Numbered from the stretch's first letter, positions 1 through 7,882 are shown. The stretch: 10,899 bases of DNA from Methanomassiliicoccaceae archaeon UBA113 (GCA_002506175.1 DAXB01000022.1:1-10899); one strand, 5' to 3'. The notes: a model not told the origin generated them from the letters alone. Numbers and translations: made by a program.

Positions 1-182
1 ACAAGTGTTCCCTTATATCTCATTTAAATCAACCATTTGTTGTGACATAGCCTTTGATAATATCTGGCAAACCAAACAATCTGCATGTGAACATGTTCGG
101 AGCAATATATATCGATATAATTCAGAAAGAATAATCGAGAATACCGAAAACAGTTCATCCAACGGAAGGATAGAGGTACGGA
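1..182. other. AT-rich intergenic region downstream of scpB
   Basis: No convincing gene is seen in this stretch. It is clearly more AT-rich than the coding sequence beside it. It holds a small inverted repeat CATGT-GA-ACATG (84-95) and a palindrome ATATCGATAT (109-118). On the minus strand, downstream of scpB, there are several short T runs within 120-160 that could help end the condensin operon transcript. An open frame of 67 codons runs through it on the plus strand into scpB, but it has no ribosome binding site and an AT-driven composition, so I do not call it a gene. Confidence 0.5.
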
Positions 183-192
183 TCACTGATCC
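180..192. repeat. Perfect palindrome over the scpB stop codon
   Basis: GGATCA-C-TGATCC is a perfect 13-base inverted repeat that includes the TGA stop of scpB (183-185, minus strand). It is followed on the plus strand by a second palindrome, GATCCGGATC (189-198). The one-base loop is too tight for a stable RNA hairpin as it stands, so a role in termination is doubtful. Confidence 0.3.
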
Positions 193-698
193 GGATCGCC
201 GAGATTAGTAGCCTTGCCCTCAATAAACGCCTTGATGTCCTTGATCTTGGTGCTGCCTATACCGAAATACTCAGCGAACTTCTTGGTAGTCGTGAGCTCC
301 CAGGTGTTCCCGGCCTTCTTCCTCGACACGAAACCGGAATCCACCAAGGTATGGACGTCCTCATAGACGCGGGGTCCGCGCAGGTTCAAGAGCTTGGACT
401 GCAGGACGGGCTGATAGTAAGCGATGGTCGTCAACGTACGGAGGGCTCCGCCGGAAAGCTCAGCCTTGGCGAACGTTCCTGTGCACTCGGTGTACTCGGC
501 CCTGAGCATCATCTTGTACTCGGTGCCGATCTTCGCGATCATCAATGCGGAATCGCGCTCATCGTACTCCCTGCGGAGGTCCATGACCGCGGTGCGGACC
601 TCCTCCACCGGGATTCCGGTCTTCTCCGCTATGGCGGATATGGATATCGTCTCGGGTGTCGAGTACAGAGCCGCCTCGACCGCTGCCTTCGGATTCAA
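183..698 (-). CDS. scpB: Segregation and condensation protein B (ScpB)
   Basis: The 171-residue product is the ScpB (Kite) subunit of the SMC-ScpAB condensin. ScpB dimers bind the middle of the ScpA kleisin. It has the family's two winged-helix halves: residues about 1-70 (SISAIAEKTGIPVEEVRTAV) and about 80-160, with the characteristic LRTLTTIAYYQPVLQSKL and LRGPRVYEDVHTLVDSGFV segments. The length is normal for archaeal ScpB. The only sensible start is TTG at 698-696: an in-frame stop lies just upstream (707-705). A strong Shine-Dalgarno GGTGAT (709-704) sits five bases before the TTG, inside the last codons of scpA. The gap to the scpA stop is one base, so scpB is co-transcribed and probably translationally coupled. 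It is the last gene of the operon. Confidence 0.93.
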   Translation of the reverse strand: MNPKAAVEAALYSTPETISISAIAEKTGIPVEEVRTAVMDLRREYDERDSALMIAKIGTEYKMMLRAEYTECTGTFAKAELSGGALRTLTTIAYYQPVLQSKLLNLRGPRVYEDVHTLVDSGFVSRKKAGNTWELTTTKKFAEYFGIGSTKIKDIKAFIEGKATNLGDPDQ

Positions 699-699
699 A

Positions 700-1569
700 T
701 CACATCACCGCTTCGATACGTCCGCTGATGTTATCCTCGAGGGTTCCTGTGACCCCCTCGGCCTTGATCTCAACGAAGATATCGCCGTAGGGCAGGGACT
801 CCTGCCATACATCGAGGTATCCGAGCCTTACGAGATGGAGAACGGCGACGAACGTCTTCAGATTCTCCTTGATGTCGTGCGTGTAGAGGTCCGTGATGCA
901 TATCTGGCCCGGACCGAGCTTCTGGATCCTCTCCCATACCTGGGCGATGTCCTTCTGGTCGTCCTCCTCGTGGGCCTTGTTATCGAACTTGGGGTCCGCT
1001 TCCTTGGACTTCAGCTTCTCCCTTGTGCGCTCCCTCTCCATCTGGATCTCGATCTCGGCCCTCGCCTCTTCGAAGGCGCCGATGAGCTCGTACATGGTCA
1101 CGGGACGTGTGGAATCCCTCTGGTAAGCCTGCGAGAGCGTGAGCTCGGGGACGATCATCTCGCTCTCCTCCTCGAAGAAGAACGAATCATCGGACTCCTC
1201 AAACATCTCTGCGGGCGGTTCTGAATTGATGCGTGCGGTCTCGGACTGGAGCCTGAGGATCTTCCACGCCATGAACATAAGTTTCCCTGCGACGATCATG
1301 TCGAAGGAATCGCTTGCGACCTTGTTGTTGTAGAGCCTGACGAACTCCGAGAGGTTGATCTCCCAAGGATCTATGCCGTTCTCGAGCACAAGGCTGAAAA
1401 CAGAGCGGATGGCCTCATCGACGGGATCCTGAAGCCTCTCTCCGGACTCGGCCTTGGACAGGATGTCCATGTAACCGCCTATCCTCTGATAGGTCTCCGT
1501 GTTCTCGCTCATCGCCTTATGGAAGAGCAAGTGCTCCGCCAGATCGTCCATCCTTAAGTTCCCATCCAT
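700..1569 (-). CDS. scpA: Segregation and condensation protein A (ScpA, kleisin)
   Basis: The 289-residue product is the kleisin that bridges the SMC heads and binds ScpB. The N-terminal third has the typical ScpA pattern: DPWEINLSEFVRLY, then DMIVAGKLMFMAWKILRLQSE, the helices that contact the SMC neck. A charged, low-complexity middle follows (SDDSFFFEEESE and later KEADPKFDNKAHEEDDQKD). The C-terminal region (about the last 80 residues) reads as a winged helix that would bind the SMC cap. The frame stays open upstream to 1626, but the start chosen is ATG 1569-1567. It lies one base after the smc TGA, with a GAGGCGAT ribosome binding site six bases upstream, and the protein then begins where family members do. 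The extra upstream codons would only overlap smc. Confidence 0.92.
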   Translation of the reverse strand: MDGNLRMDDLAEHLLFHKAMSENTETYQRIGGYMDILSKAESGERLQDPVDEAIRSVFSLVLENGIDPWEINLSEFVRLYNNKVASDSFDMIVAGKLMFMAWKILRLQSETARINSEPPAEMFEESDDSFFFEEESEMIVPELTLSQAYQRDSTRPVTMYELIGAFEEARAEIEIQMERERTREKLKSKEADPKFDNKAHEEDDQKDIAQVWERIQKLGPGQICITDLYTHDIKENLKTFVAVLHLVRLGYLDVWQESLPYGDIFVEIKAEGVTGTLEDNISGRIEAVM

Positions 1570-1570
1570 G

Positions 1571-4500
1571 TCAGATCGCCTCGCTTGTATCCTTAACATC
1601 CTCATCCAATTTAGAGAATTCGGCAAGATCCGGCTGTATGATGATCTTACTGATTCCGGAAGGCGGCCTCGTGACCCCGATCAGGTAGTCCGCATAGGAT
1701 AATGCTATCTTATGGTGCGACACCTGAAGGAACTGCGCCTTCGATGAGCTCTCCTTGACCTTCTTGGCCACGAGCTCCGAGTTGATGGCATCCAGGGCCG
1801 AATCGACCTCGTCGAACACGTAGAACGGCGACGGCTGGTACTCCTGGACCGCCAAGATGAAAGACAATGCCGTGAGGGACTTCTCTCCTCCGGAGAGCGC
1901 CTCGAGCCTCAGGAGCTTACCGTTCCTAGGCTTGGCGTTGATGAGAAGGCCTCCGTTGAACGGATCGTCGGGATCCTCGAGGCCCATGACCGCCTCTCCT
2001 CCTCCGGAGAGCTCGGCATATATCGATTTGAAATTGGTGTCCACGGTGTTGTAAGCTTCCATGAACAGCCCCTTCTTCTTTGCTCCGAGGTTGTCCATCA
2101 GGGCCGTGAGCTCCGCAATATGCTTGTTGAGCTGTTCCACCTGCGAATTGAGACCGTCCAAACGGGACTTCTTCTCATCGTAGTCCTCGATGGCACGCAG
2201 GTTGACGTTGCCGAGCTGGCTGATCGTGTTCTCGCAGTTCCTTATCTGACGCCTGAGCTCCTCCTCGGACGGGATGGGCTGCGCGACCTCGAACGTGATC
2301 GCCTTGACCTCCTCCTCGAACTGCGCTATATTCTGACTGATGACTATGAGCTGTGCCCTGAAGCTCTCCAACGATGCGGATGAGTTCTCGATGTCCGTGG
2401 CCTTCTGCCTGATCTCGTTGTCGAGCTCGTACTTCCTGCTGAGGATCGCATCCTTCTGGTTGCGCAGGTCCTCTAGACCGCTCTCCATCTCCCTCTCGAT
2501 CGCGTGCAGTGCCTCGAGCTCGACCTTGGCCTTCTCCATCAGCTCTCCGCATTCGGAAATGATCCTCTCATCGGATTCGATGGCCTTTACGACGGATTCG
2601 AGCTGCATCTGCAGCGATTCGTTCTGCTTACCGTATCCAGCGACCTCTGTGTCGATACCGCCGATCTGAAGCTTGAAATCGGATATGTTCTGGGTAACCG
2701 TGTACAGCTTGTCGCGGACGGCCTGGATCCTGTTCTGGAGCTCCACCGGTGCGATCTCCGCTATGCGGTCCTTCACCTTAGCCTTCTCTTCATTGACAGC
2801 CGTCATCTTGGATGACCGCTCTCCGAACTCCTTCCTCGCCTCGGATAATTCATTGTCGGCCTCTGCCATCCTCGCTTTCGCGGCGGCGAGAGCCTCGCCG
2901 GCCTCCTTCTTGGACTTCTCAAGCTCGGCTATCTTCGCCTTGATACCGGCGACCTTCTCCCTCTGCTCGAGTCCGGACGATGTCGTGTTCCTCATCTCAT
3001 CGTCTGCGGTACGGATCTCCTGACGTATCTTCTGAAGCTCCGTCCTGACACCGTCGAGAGCGTCCGACGCCTTCCTGAGCTGCTCCCCGAGCTCCGTGAG
3101 CTTATCCTCGGAAGCGGCTCCGAACTTCATCATCTTCTGCTGGTTGATCGTACCTCCTACCATGGCTCCGGAGGCCTCTATGAGCTCTCCCTGCTTGGTG
3201 ACGATACGTATTCCGCCCATGATCCTGCGGGCGACATCGATATTGCTGACAACCAATGTGTCCCTGAGGACGTTCCAGAACGCATTGTAGTACTTCTGGT
3301 TGAAATCTATGTGGTCGATGGCGTATCCCTCGGAGTCCTTCTCGCTCATGATGGCCTTTGCGCACGGTTTTCCGCCCATCATCTTGTTGAGGGGCAGGAA
3401 CGTGACACGGCCGAGCTTCTCCTTCTTCAGGTATGCGATGCAGTCGGCTGCGACCTGATCGTCGTCCACGATGACGTTCTGCATCTTACCACCGGCGGCA
3501 ACCGATAATGCGGTCTCGTATCCGGCATCAACGGTGGCCAGCTCCTGTATGGTCCCGTGGATCCCGTTCATCTCTCCCCTGTTCCTCAGGGCGAGTATGG
3601 CATCCACCGCCTGGCTTCCCATGTTCATCCTGTCGGAGACCTTCTTCTCTGCCTGGAGTGCGTTGTACTCGGAATCTATCCTGCGGTATGCCGCGTTGAG
3701 CTCCTGCTCCTGTTTCTCCAGTTCAGCCTCCTTCCTCTTGGCCTCCAGGATCTTCGCCCCGTAGTCCTCGAGGCTCGGTCCGGCCTCCTCCTTCATCTGA
3801 TCCAGGCTCCATTTGGAGTCCTTGATCTCGAAATCTATGTTCTGGACCTTCTCATCCAGAGTAGCGCAGCTGTTGTGCGCGTCATCGGACGCAGTCTCCG
3901 CCTTGGAGTACCTTCCCTGCGATGCCATGAGGGCCTCGTTGCACTCCTCTGCATCCTTCTCGAGCTTCTCGAGGCGTTCCTGGAGCTCCTTCTGCTCCCC
4001 GCCTGTGTTGGAGATCATATCCGAGATGCTCTTCTCCTCCGCAGAGAGGGTCTCCTTCTCCTGCTCGGCAGCCTCCAGCTTGATAACCAGATCCGCCCTG
4101 GACTGCCCGAGCGCCTCCACCTGGTTGTTGTTGTCCTCGATGGATTCCTCGAAGGTCTGCTTGAAGCCCTTCTGCTCCTCCAGGTCCTCCTGGGTGGTCT
4201 CCATCTTGTCCTTCTTGGTTGCGAAGTCGACCTTCGCATCCTCGATCTTCCTCTTGATCTCCCTGTACTCGTCCCCGGCCTTGGCAGCAATCTCCTCCTC
4301 CTTCGCCTGGAGTTCCTGCTGCTTCTGCTCCCTGGCCGTCTCCAGGTCCGCCTTATCCGCGGAGAGGCTCTGGATCCTGTCCGTGAACTTCTGGATCTGC
4401 TCCTGCATGCTGTCGAACGCGGACTGCTCCATCTGGAGCTTCCTGTGGGAGTACTGGGCCCTGGCCATGTCCAGAGCATCCTTGAACTCGACGTACTTCT

Positions 4501-5152
4501 GGGCGGCCTCGCGGTCCTTCTCGAGCTTCTTGACCTCATTCTGAAGCTCGTTGACTATGATGTTGATGCGGTCGAGGTTCGCATTCGCCTCGTTCTTCTC
4601 GTCCCTCGCCTTCTCGATGTCCGCATCAAAACTGGCTATACCGGAGATTGAATCTAGGATGCGTCTCCTCTCCATGTTTCCCATGGCGACGATATGGGTG
4701 ACATCGCCCTGCTGGACGAGATTGTAACCGTCTGCGCTTATCCTTGCCTTGGTAAGGAGGCTGTCGAACTCGGTCAGCGTGGATTTCTGATCGTTGATGT
4801 AGAAGTACGAGCTGTAATCCTCCCCGTTGTCGGACATCTTGACGTAACGCATCAGCCTTACCTCGTCATCGTCCCACGGCATTATACGGTCGGTATTGTC
4901 GAATACCAGGGTGACCCTCATGTAGGAGGCTTTGTTCTTGCTCTTCCCTCCGTCGAAGATTAGGTCTGTCAGCCTCCCCGCGCGGACCGCCTTGGGACTC
5001 TTAGGCCCCAGAACGAACAGGATGGCATCCGCTATGTTCGATTTGCCGGAACCGTTGGGTCCGGTGACTGCCGTGTAACCTTCCATCAGCGGAACTGTGA
5101 TCTTACCGCCGAAGGATTTGAAATTCTCCATCTCGACTTGTTTTAAGTGCAC
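1571..5152 (-). CDS. smc: Chromosome segregation protein SMC
   Basis: The product of about 1193 residues is a full-length SMC ATPase, which forms ring-like dimers that organise chromosomal DNA. Numbering from the GTG at 5161: the Walker A loop GPNGSGKSN is at 34-42, and a long heptad-rich coiled coil runs about 180-510. A globular hinge spans about 530-675 (GIHGTIQELATVDAGYETAL, and later EASGAMVGG), followed by the returning coiled coil. The ABC signature LSGGEKS is at 1089-1095 and Walker B PFYVFDEVD at 1112-1120, then a conserved QVSHHK. All head motifs are intact. Two GTG codons could start it. I prefer 5152-5150, because GGTG (5162-5159) gives a six-base spacer and the protein then begins MHLKQVEMENFKSF, as SMCs usually do. 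The GTG at 5161 has its purine-rich stretch directly against it. It is the first gene of smc-scpA-scpB. Confidence 0.97.
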   Translation of the reverse strand: MHLKQVEMENFKSFGGKITVPLMEGYTAVTGPNGSGKSNIADAILFVLGPKSPKAVRAGRLTDLIFDGGKSKNKASYMRVTLVFDNTDRIMPWDDDEVRLMRYVKMSDNGEDYSSYFYINDQKSTLTEFDSLLTKARISADGYNLVQQGDVTHIVAMGNMERRRILDSISGIASFDADIEKARDEKNEANANLDRINIIVNELQNEVKKLEKDREAAQKYVEFKDALDMARAQYSHRKLQMEQSAFDSMQEQIQKFTDRIQSLSADKADLETAREQKQQELQAKEEEIAAKAGDEYREIKRKIEDAKVDFATKKDKMETTQEDLEEQKGFKQTFEESIEDNNNQVEALGQSRADLVIKLEAAEQEKETLSAEEKSISDMISNTGGEQKELQERLEKLEKDAEECNEALMASQGRYSKAETASDDAHNSCATLDEKVQNIDFEIKDSKWSLDQMKEEAGPSLEDYGAKILEAKRKEAELEKQEQELNAAYRRIDSEYNALQAEKKVSDRMNMGSQAVDAILALRNRGEMNGIHGTIQELATVDAGYETALSVAAGGKMQNVIVDDDQVAADCIAYLKKEKLGRVTFLPLNKMMGGKPCAKAIMSEKDSEGYAIDHIDFNQKYYNAFWNVLRDTLVVSNIDVARRIMGGIRIVTKQGELIEASGAMVGGTINQQKMMKFGAASEDKLTELGEQLRKASDALDGVRTELQKIRQEIRTADDEMRNTTSSGLEQREKVAGIKAKIAELEKSKKEAGEALAAAKARMAEADNELSEARKEFGERSSKMTAVNEEKAKVKDRIAEIAPVELQNRIQAVRDKLYTVTQNISDFKLQIGGIDTEVAGYGKQNESLQMQLESVVKAIESDERIISECGELMEKAKVELEALHAIEREMESGLEDLRNQKDAILSRKYELDNEIRQKATDIENSSASLESFRAQLIVISQNIAQFEEEVKAITFEVAQPIPSEEELRRQIRNCENTISQLGNVNLRAIEDYDEKKSRLDGLNSQVEQLNKHIAELTALMDNLGAKKKGLFMEAYNTVDTNFKSIYAELSGGGEAVMGLEDPDDPFNGGLLINAKPRNGKLLRLEALSGGEKSLTALSFILAVQEYQPSPFYVFDEVDSALDAINSELVAKKVKESSSKAQFLQVSHHKIALSYADYLIGVTRPPSGISKIIIQPDLAEFSKLDEDVKDTSEAI

Positions 5153-5247
5153 TTCGTCCACCCTTTCAAGGGGTCTTTGTGTTGAGCTTGCATCCCATCA
5201 TCATACCGCTCAAACAGGAGCGTCCCTTCATACGCGCCCGCAAATAT

Positions 5248-5280
5248 GATATTTTAAGATATACTTGCACAGTATTTAAA
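5248..5280 (-). promoter_or_regulatory. Candidate smc operon promoter
   Basis: Reading the minus strand, TTTAAATA (5280-5273) is a good archaeal TATA-box candidate. It would place transcription start near 5250 and give an smc leader of about 100 bases. A second AT-rich block (GTATATC followed by TTAAAATA, 5264-5250) would place the start near 5228. Both are predictions from base composition and spacing only. Confidence 0.4.
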
Positions 5281-5283
5281 CAA

Positions 5284-5318
5284 AATTACTAAAAAACAGC
5301 AAAATCGTAAGAAAAAAA
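5284..5318 (-). terminator. Poly-T terminator of the carS-pyrE-udg-HAD operon
   Basis: On the minus strand, about 50 bases after the HAD gene stop, there are three closely spaced T runs: seven T at 5318-5312, four at 5304-5301 and six at 5296-5291. Archaeal RNA polymerase ends transcription at such T-rich tracts without needing a hairpin. The tracts lie just upstream of the smc TATA candidate, so they would insulate smc from read-through. Confidence 0.55.
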
Positions 5319-5366
5319 GTAAAGCCAGACCTTCTGCATCTGAATCTGAAAATGACCTATCGCCGA

Positions 5367-6137
5367 TCATTCCAACATCTTGGGGATGTCCGCGACCGAC
5401 TCCAGAACATACGTCGGCTCGATATCGGATGCTTTCAGGTCCTCTATGCTGGTTTCACCGGACAACACTAGAATGGTGTCTATTCCCGTGACCTTCCCCA
5501 TTCTGATATCCGTATAGAGACGGTCCCCTACCATCACAATCTCCTTGGGATCCACCCCCATCTCCCCTGCCGCCATCTCGAGCATCAAACGGTTGGGCTT
5601 CCCTATGACGGTCGCCTTGGTGTTGCACATCTGCTCGAACATCCTGATAAAGGGGCCGATATCGATGTCGAATATGTCCTCCGTTGGACATACGTCATCG
5701 GGATGTGTGGCTATAAGCTCCGCACCCAACAGGAGAGCCTTGTAGGCCTTGTTGATCTTCTCGTACGTGATCGTCCTGTCGAACGTCAGGTAGACTATGT
5801 CAGGATCGTCCTCGACGATGTTAACTCCCATGGCCTTGGCCTCCTCAATGACTTCCGGCGAGGCGACCATGTATACCTTCTTGCCCGGACGTTCGGTCAC
5901 CACGAACCTCGCAGTGGCGATATTGGATGTGAGGACGTCCTCAGGCTTCACATCGAATCCCATCGACACGAGCTTGTCATAATACTGAAGACGGTTCTTC
6001 GAGGAATTATTGGTGAGGAAGACATGGGGGATGCCCCTCTCGTTAAGAGCCTGTATGAACTCCCTGGCACCGGGGATGACGTTCTTCCCCATGTAGATCG
6101 TCCCGTCCATGTCTAGCATGAACCCGGCATACTTCAT
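5367..6137 (-). CDS. HAD-IIA (NagD-like) phosphatase
   Basis: The 256-residue product is a haloacid-dehalogenase-fold hydrolase of subfamily IIA, the NagD / 4-nitrophenylphosphatase group with a large C2 cap. Motif I is LDMDGTI, with nucleophile D9 and acid/base D11. Motif II is LTNNSSK (41-47), motif III is the lysine of GKPN (179-182), and motif IV is GDRLYTDI (204-211). All catalytic residues are present. Likely substrates are small phosphoesters; E. coli NagD prefers UMP, but substrate cannot be read from this sequence. The start is ATG 6137-6135. It overlaps the udg stop as ATGA and has GGAGG seven bases upstream; the longer open frame upstream is a shadow of udg. It is the last gene of the carS-pyrE-udg operon. 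The position next to pyrimidine genes makes a nucleotide monophosphate substrate plausible but unproven. Confidence 0.88.
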   Translation of the reverse strand: MKYAGFMLDMDGTIYMGKNVIPGAREFIQALNERGIPHVFLTNNSSKNRLQYYDKLVSMGFDVKPEDVLTSNIATARFVVTERPGKKVYMVASPEVIEEAKAMGVNIVEDDPDIVYLTFDRTITYEKINKAYKALLLGAELIATHPDDVCPTEDIFDIDIGPFIRMFEQMCNTKATVIGKPNRLMLEMAAGEMGVDPKEIVMVGDRLYTDIRMGKVTGIDTILVLSGETSIEDLKASDIEPTYVLESVADIPKMLE

Positions 6138-6664
6138 CTCAGTTCCTCCGCCACCATTGCGATGGTCTTCCTTAGCTCCTCGCGGGAGACCTTGTTGTAG
6201 ATTGTTGCCGCCGGATGATATGTAGGCAGGAAACGGACATCGCGATCCTTCACGCGGATGGTCGTGATCTTGTTCACTACCTCGTCCATCTTCCCCTCGT
6301 AGCCCATGAGGTCGCGGCATGCGGACCTGCCAAGACCGATGACCAGCTTCGCATCGTACAGTTCGGATTCCAGGAACTGCCTGCATGCCGCCATCTCCTC
6401 TGGTTTGGGATCCCTATTGGAGGGGGGCCTGCATTTCACCGTATTGGTAATGAGCACCTCCGAGCGCCCGTAGCCTGCCTCCTCCATCATCTTGGCAAGG
6501 ATCTTGCCTGAACGGCCGACAAAGGGTCTTCCCTCCAGATCCTCGTTCTCCCCTGGAGCCTCCCCGACGAAGATTATCCCCGTGTCGGGGTTCCCGTCTG
6601 GAAGGACTATCTGGGTGCGACCTTCGCAGAGACCGCAGAGGCGGCAGTCTGAATCGGGCCTCAT
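6134..6664 (-). CDS. Uracil-DNA glycosylase, family 4 (4Fe-4S)
   Basis: The 176-residue product removes uracil from DNA, the first step of base excision repair of deaminated cytosine. The family 4 marks are all visible. The four cluster cysteines are spaced as C7-x2-C10, C78 and C94. The catalytic motif GEAPGENED is at 34-42, and KCRPPSNRDPKPEE (77-90) surrounds the third cysteine. The C-terminal motif TYHPAA carries the conserved histidine. A further cysteine, C13, is extra. The length is somewhat short but within the family's range. The gene starts at ATG 6664-6662, overlapping the pyrE stop as ATGA, and its own stop overlaps the HAD start in the same way. Translation of the three genes is therefore likely coupled. 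Confidence 0.93.
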   Translation of the reverse strand: MRPDSDCRLCGLCEGRTQIVLPDGNPDTGIIFVGEAPGENEDLEGRPFVGRSGKILAKMMEEAGYGRSEVLITNTVKCRPPSNRDPKPEEMAACRQFLESELYDAKLVIGLGRSACRDLMGYEGKMDEVVNKITTIRVKDRDVRFLPTYHPAATIYNKVSREELRKTIAMVAEELR

Positions 6665-7194
6665 TTCTTCTCTCTCACGATCTCGGATGCCTTGACAAGG
6701 GACATGAACTTGACACCGATCTCGGCGTAGTTCTGCTCCCCTCCGGCCTCACGGTCGATGACCGAAAGTGCGTACTCGACCTCCGCACCTGCCTCGCGGA
6801 GCGTCTTTATGGCCGCGATGCTCGATCCGGCCGTGGTGACGACATCCTCGACGACGAGGACCTTCTCTCCTGGGTTGAGGTCTCCCTCGATGAGCTTGCC
6901 GGTTCCGTGGTCCTTCTTCTCCTTGCGGACCATGACATACGGGATTCCCGTGGCCATGGACAATGCCGCTGCGAGAGGGACCGATCCCAGCACTACTCCT
7001 GCGATCCTGTCGGGACGGATGTTCTCACGTTCCAGTCTCTCCGCCATCAAGATGGAGATGAGGTACAGCACCTTGGGGTTTGTGCTTGCCTTCTTGATGT
7101 CTATGTAATAGTCGCTCTTGGCACCGGATGCCAATGTGAAGTCTCCGAACTGGAGAGCCCCGCAGTCCTTCAATGCTGTTGTAAGCTCGCTCAT
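6661..7194 (-). CDS. pyrE: Orotate phosphoribosyltransferase
   Basis: The 177-residue product transfers the phosphoribosyl group of PRPP to orotate to make OMP, the fifth step of de novo UMP synthesis. The PRPP-binding signature VLVVEDVVTTAGS is at 112-124. The flexible catalytic loop RKEKKDHGTGKLIEG is at 90-104. The N-terminal segment SGAKSDYYIDIKK (23-35) is typical of the short archaeal form, which carries no fused OMP decarboxylase. The ATG at 7194-7192 is preceded by GGTGA with four bases of spacing, and that ribosome binding site overlaps the carS stop codon. The gene is therefore translated from the carS transcript. The next gene, udg, overlaps its stop. Confidence 0.95.
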   Translation of the reverse strand: MSELTTALKDCGALQFGDFTLASGAKSDYYIDIKKASTNPKVLYLISILMAERLERENIRPDRIAGVVLGSVPLAAALSMATGIPYVMVRKEKKDHGTGKLIEGDLNPGEKVLVVEDVVTTAGSSIAAIKTLREAGAEVEYALSVIDREAGGEQNYAEIGVKFMSLVKASEIVREKK

Positions 7195-7198
7195 GTTG

Positions 7199-7771
7199 TC
7201 ACCATGGTTCTTTCTTTACGCCCATCTTGTAGGCTATGATGTTCGCGGAACGGTGTATCACGAACATGATCACTATGATGAAGATCAAAGCCGCGATATG
7301 CCACCCCTCGATATAGTTCGCGTACACCCAATCGGGGAAGAAGAGTGCAGTCACAAGGAATGCCCCGGCGACGAAATCGTATTGATCCAGGATAGGCGCC
7401 TTCTGACCCCTCTCCATGCCGAGCCTCCTCTTGATGAACGCGCCCGTGAGGTCTCCCAGGAGTGCCCCGAACGCCAATGTGAACAGTACGCCGACATTGC
7501 TCCAGAAAGGTCCGAACCCGCCATAATTGACCGGGTCCCAGAAGGACGATATCCCTATGAGGATCAATCCGATGAGTACTCCCGAGAACGCTCCTCCGAA
7601 GAAACCCCTCCAAGACTTCCCGTCTCCGAATATCCTCTTCCCTTTCCACGTCCTGCCGAAGTCCATCTTGGTCTTCCCTCCGAACAGCGCCGCCGCCGAA
7701 TTGGGGACCATCGCGGGCAGGAAAAGCCATACTCCGACCAGCATTATCGCCAGGACATTCAATGCTTCCAT
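7199..7771 (-). CDS. carS: CDP-archaeol synthase (CarS)
   Basis: The 190-residue membrane enzyme transfers CMP from CTP to unsaturated archaeol phosphate (digeranylgeranylglyceryl phosphate), giving the activated precursor for archaeal polar lipids. The family pattern is clear: VPNSAAALFGGK (22-33), DFGRTWKGKRIFGDGKSWRG (37-56), GDLTGAFIKRR (106-116) and the acidic LDQYDFV (128-134). About five hydrophobic segments are visible, near 4-22, 57-77, 92-110, 132-147 and 158-178. The frame is open to a TTG at 7792. I chose ATG 7771-7769, which has GAGGT six bases upstream and starts at the usual first membrane helix. It heads the operon with pyrE, udg and the HAD phosphatase. Its CTP requirement links it functionally to pyrE. 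Confidence 0.94.
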   Translation of the reverse strand: MEALNVLAIMLVGVWLFLPAMVPNSAAALFGGKTKMDFGRTWKGKRIFGDGKSWRGFFGGAFSGVLIGLILIGISSFWDPVNYGGFGPFWSNVGVLFTLAFGALLGDLTGAFIKRRLGMERGQKAPILDQYDFVAGAFLVTALFFPDWVYANYIEGWHIAALIFIIVIMFVIHRSANIIAYKMGVKKEPW

Positions 7772-7777
7772 ATGCGT

Positions 7778-7782
7778 ACCTC
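7778..7782 (-). promoter_or_regulatory. Ribosome binding site that decides the carS start
   Basis: GAGGT on the minus strand, six bases before ATG 7771. It falls inside the longer TTG-initiated reading of the frame, which argues against the TTG start. Confidence 0.6.
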
Positions 7783-7803
7783 TAGCCCTCAATCAACGGC
7801 AGA

Positions 7804-7831
7804 TACTATAACGATATCGCTCCAGATATCG
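7804..7831 (-). promoter_or_regulatory. carS promoter with inverted-repeat operator candidate
   Basis: On the minus strand TTATAGTA (7811-7804) is a TATA-like element about 37 bases before the carS ATG. It predicts a short leader of about 12 bases that just includes the ribosome binding site. Directly upstream, where the BRE and activator or repressor contacts would be, is a perfect inverted repeat: CGATATC (7812-7818) and GATATCG (7825-7831), separated by six bases. The ten-base half-site-to-half-site arrangement, about one helical turn or slightly more, suits a dimeric regulator. No regulator gene is recognised in the window. Confidence 0.4.
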
Positions 7832-7882
7832 GGAGAATAATTTTCAGACATAGAGAAGATGCTGATTGATCGGGGCCCATTC

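Larger units (their letters stand above)
5153..5366. other. smc leader and spacer between operons
   Basis: This spacer holds the smc promoter and leader (right to left) and the end of the carS-pyrE-udg-HAD transcript. A 5-bp hairpin CCCTT-TC-AAGGG (5161-5172) overlaps the putative smc ribosome binding site on the minus strand. A 21-codon minus-strand frame (5231-5166) ends at that hairpin. It has no ribosome binding site and is methionine-rich by chance-like repetition (GMMMG), so I do not call it a gene. Confidence 0.45.

Noticed and set aside
5..208. Plus-strand 67-codon frame at the left edge
   Set aside because: AT-rich composition, no ribosome binding site, and its end runs antisense into scpB; the product looks like no protein family.
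3557..4651. Long plus-strand frame of 364 codons opposite smc
   Set aside because: Antisense shadow of the coiled-coil coding sequence: leucine- and valine-rich low complexity produced by the complement of Glu, Lys and Gln codons.
6138..6386. 83-codon N-terminal extension of the HAD phosphatase frame
   Set aside because: It lies inside udg in another frame. The ATG at 6137 has GGAGG upstream and starts two residues before the conserved first strand leading to DMDGT.
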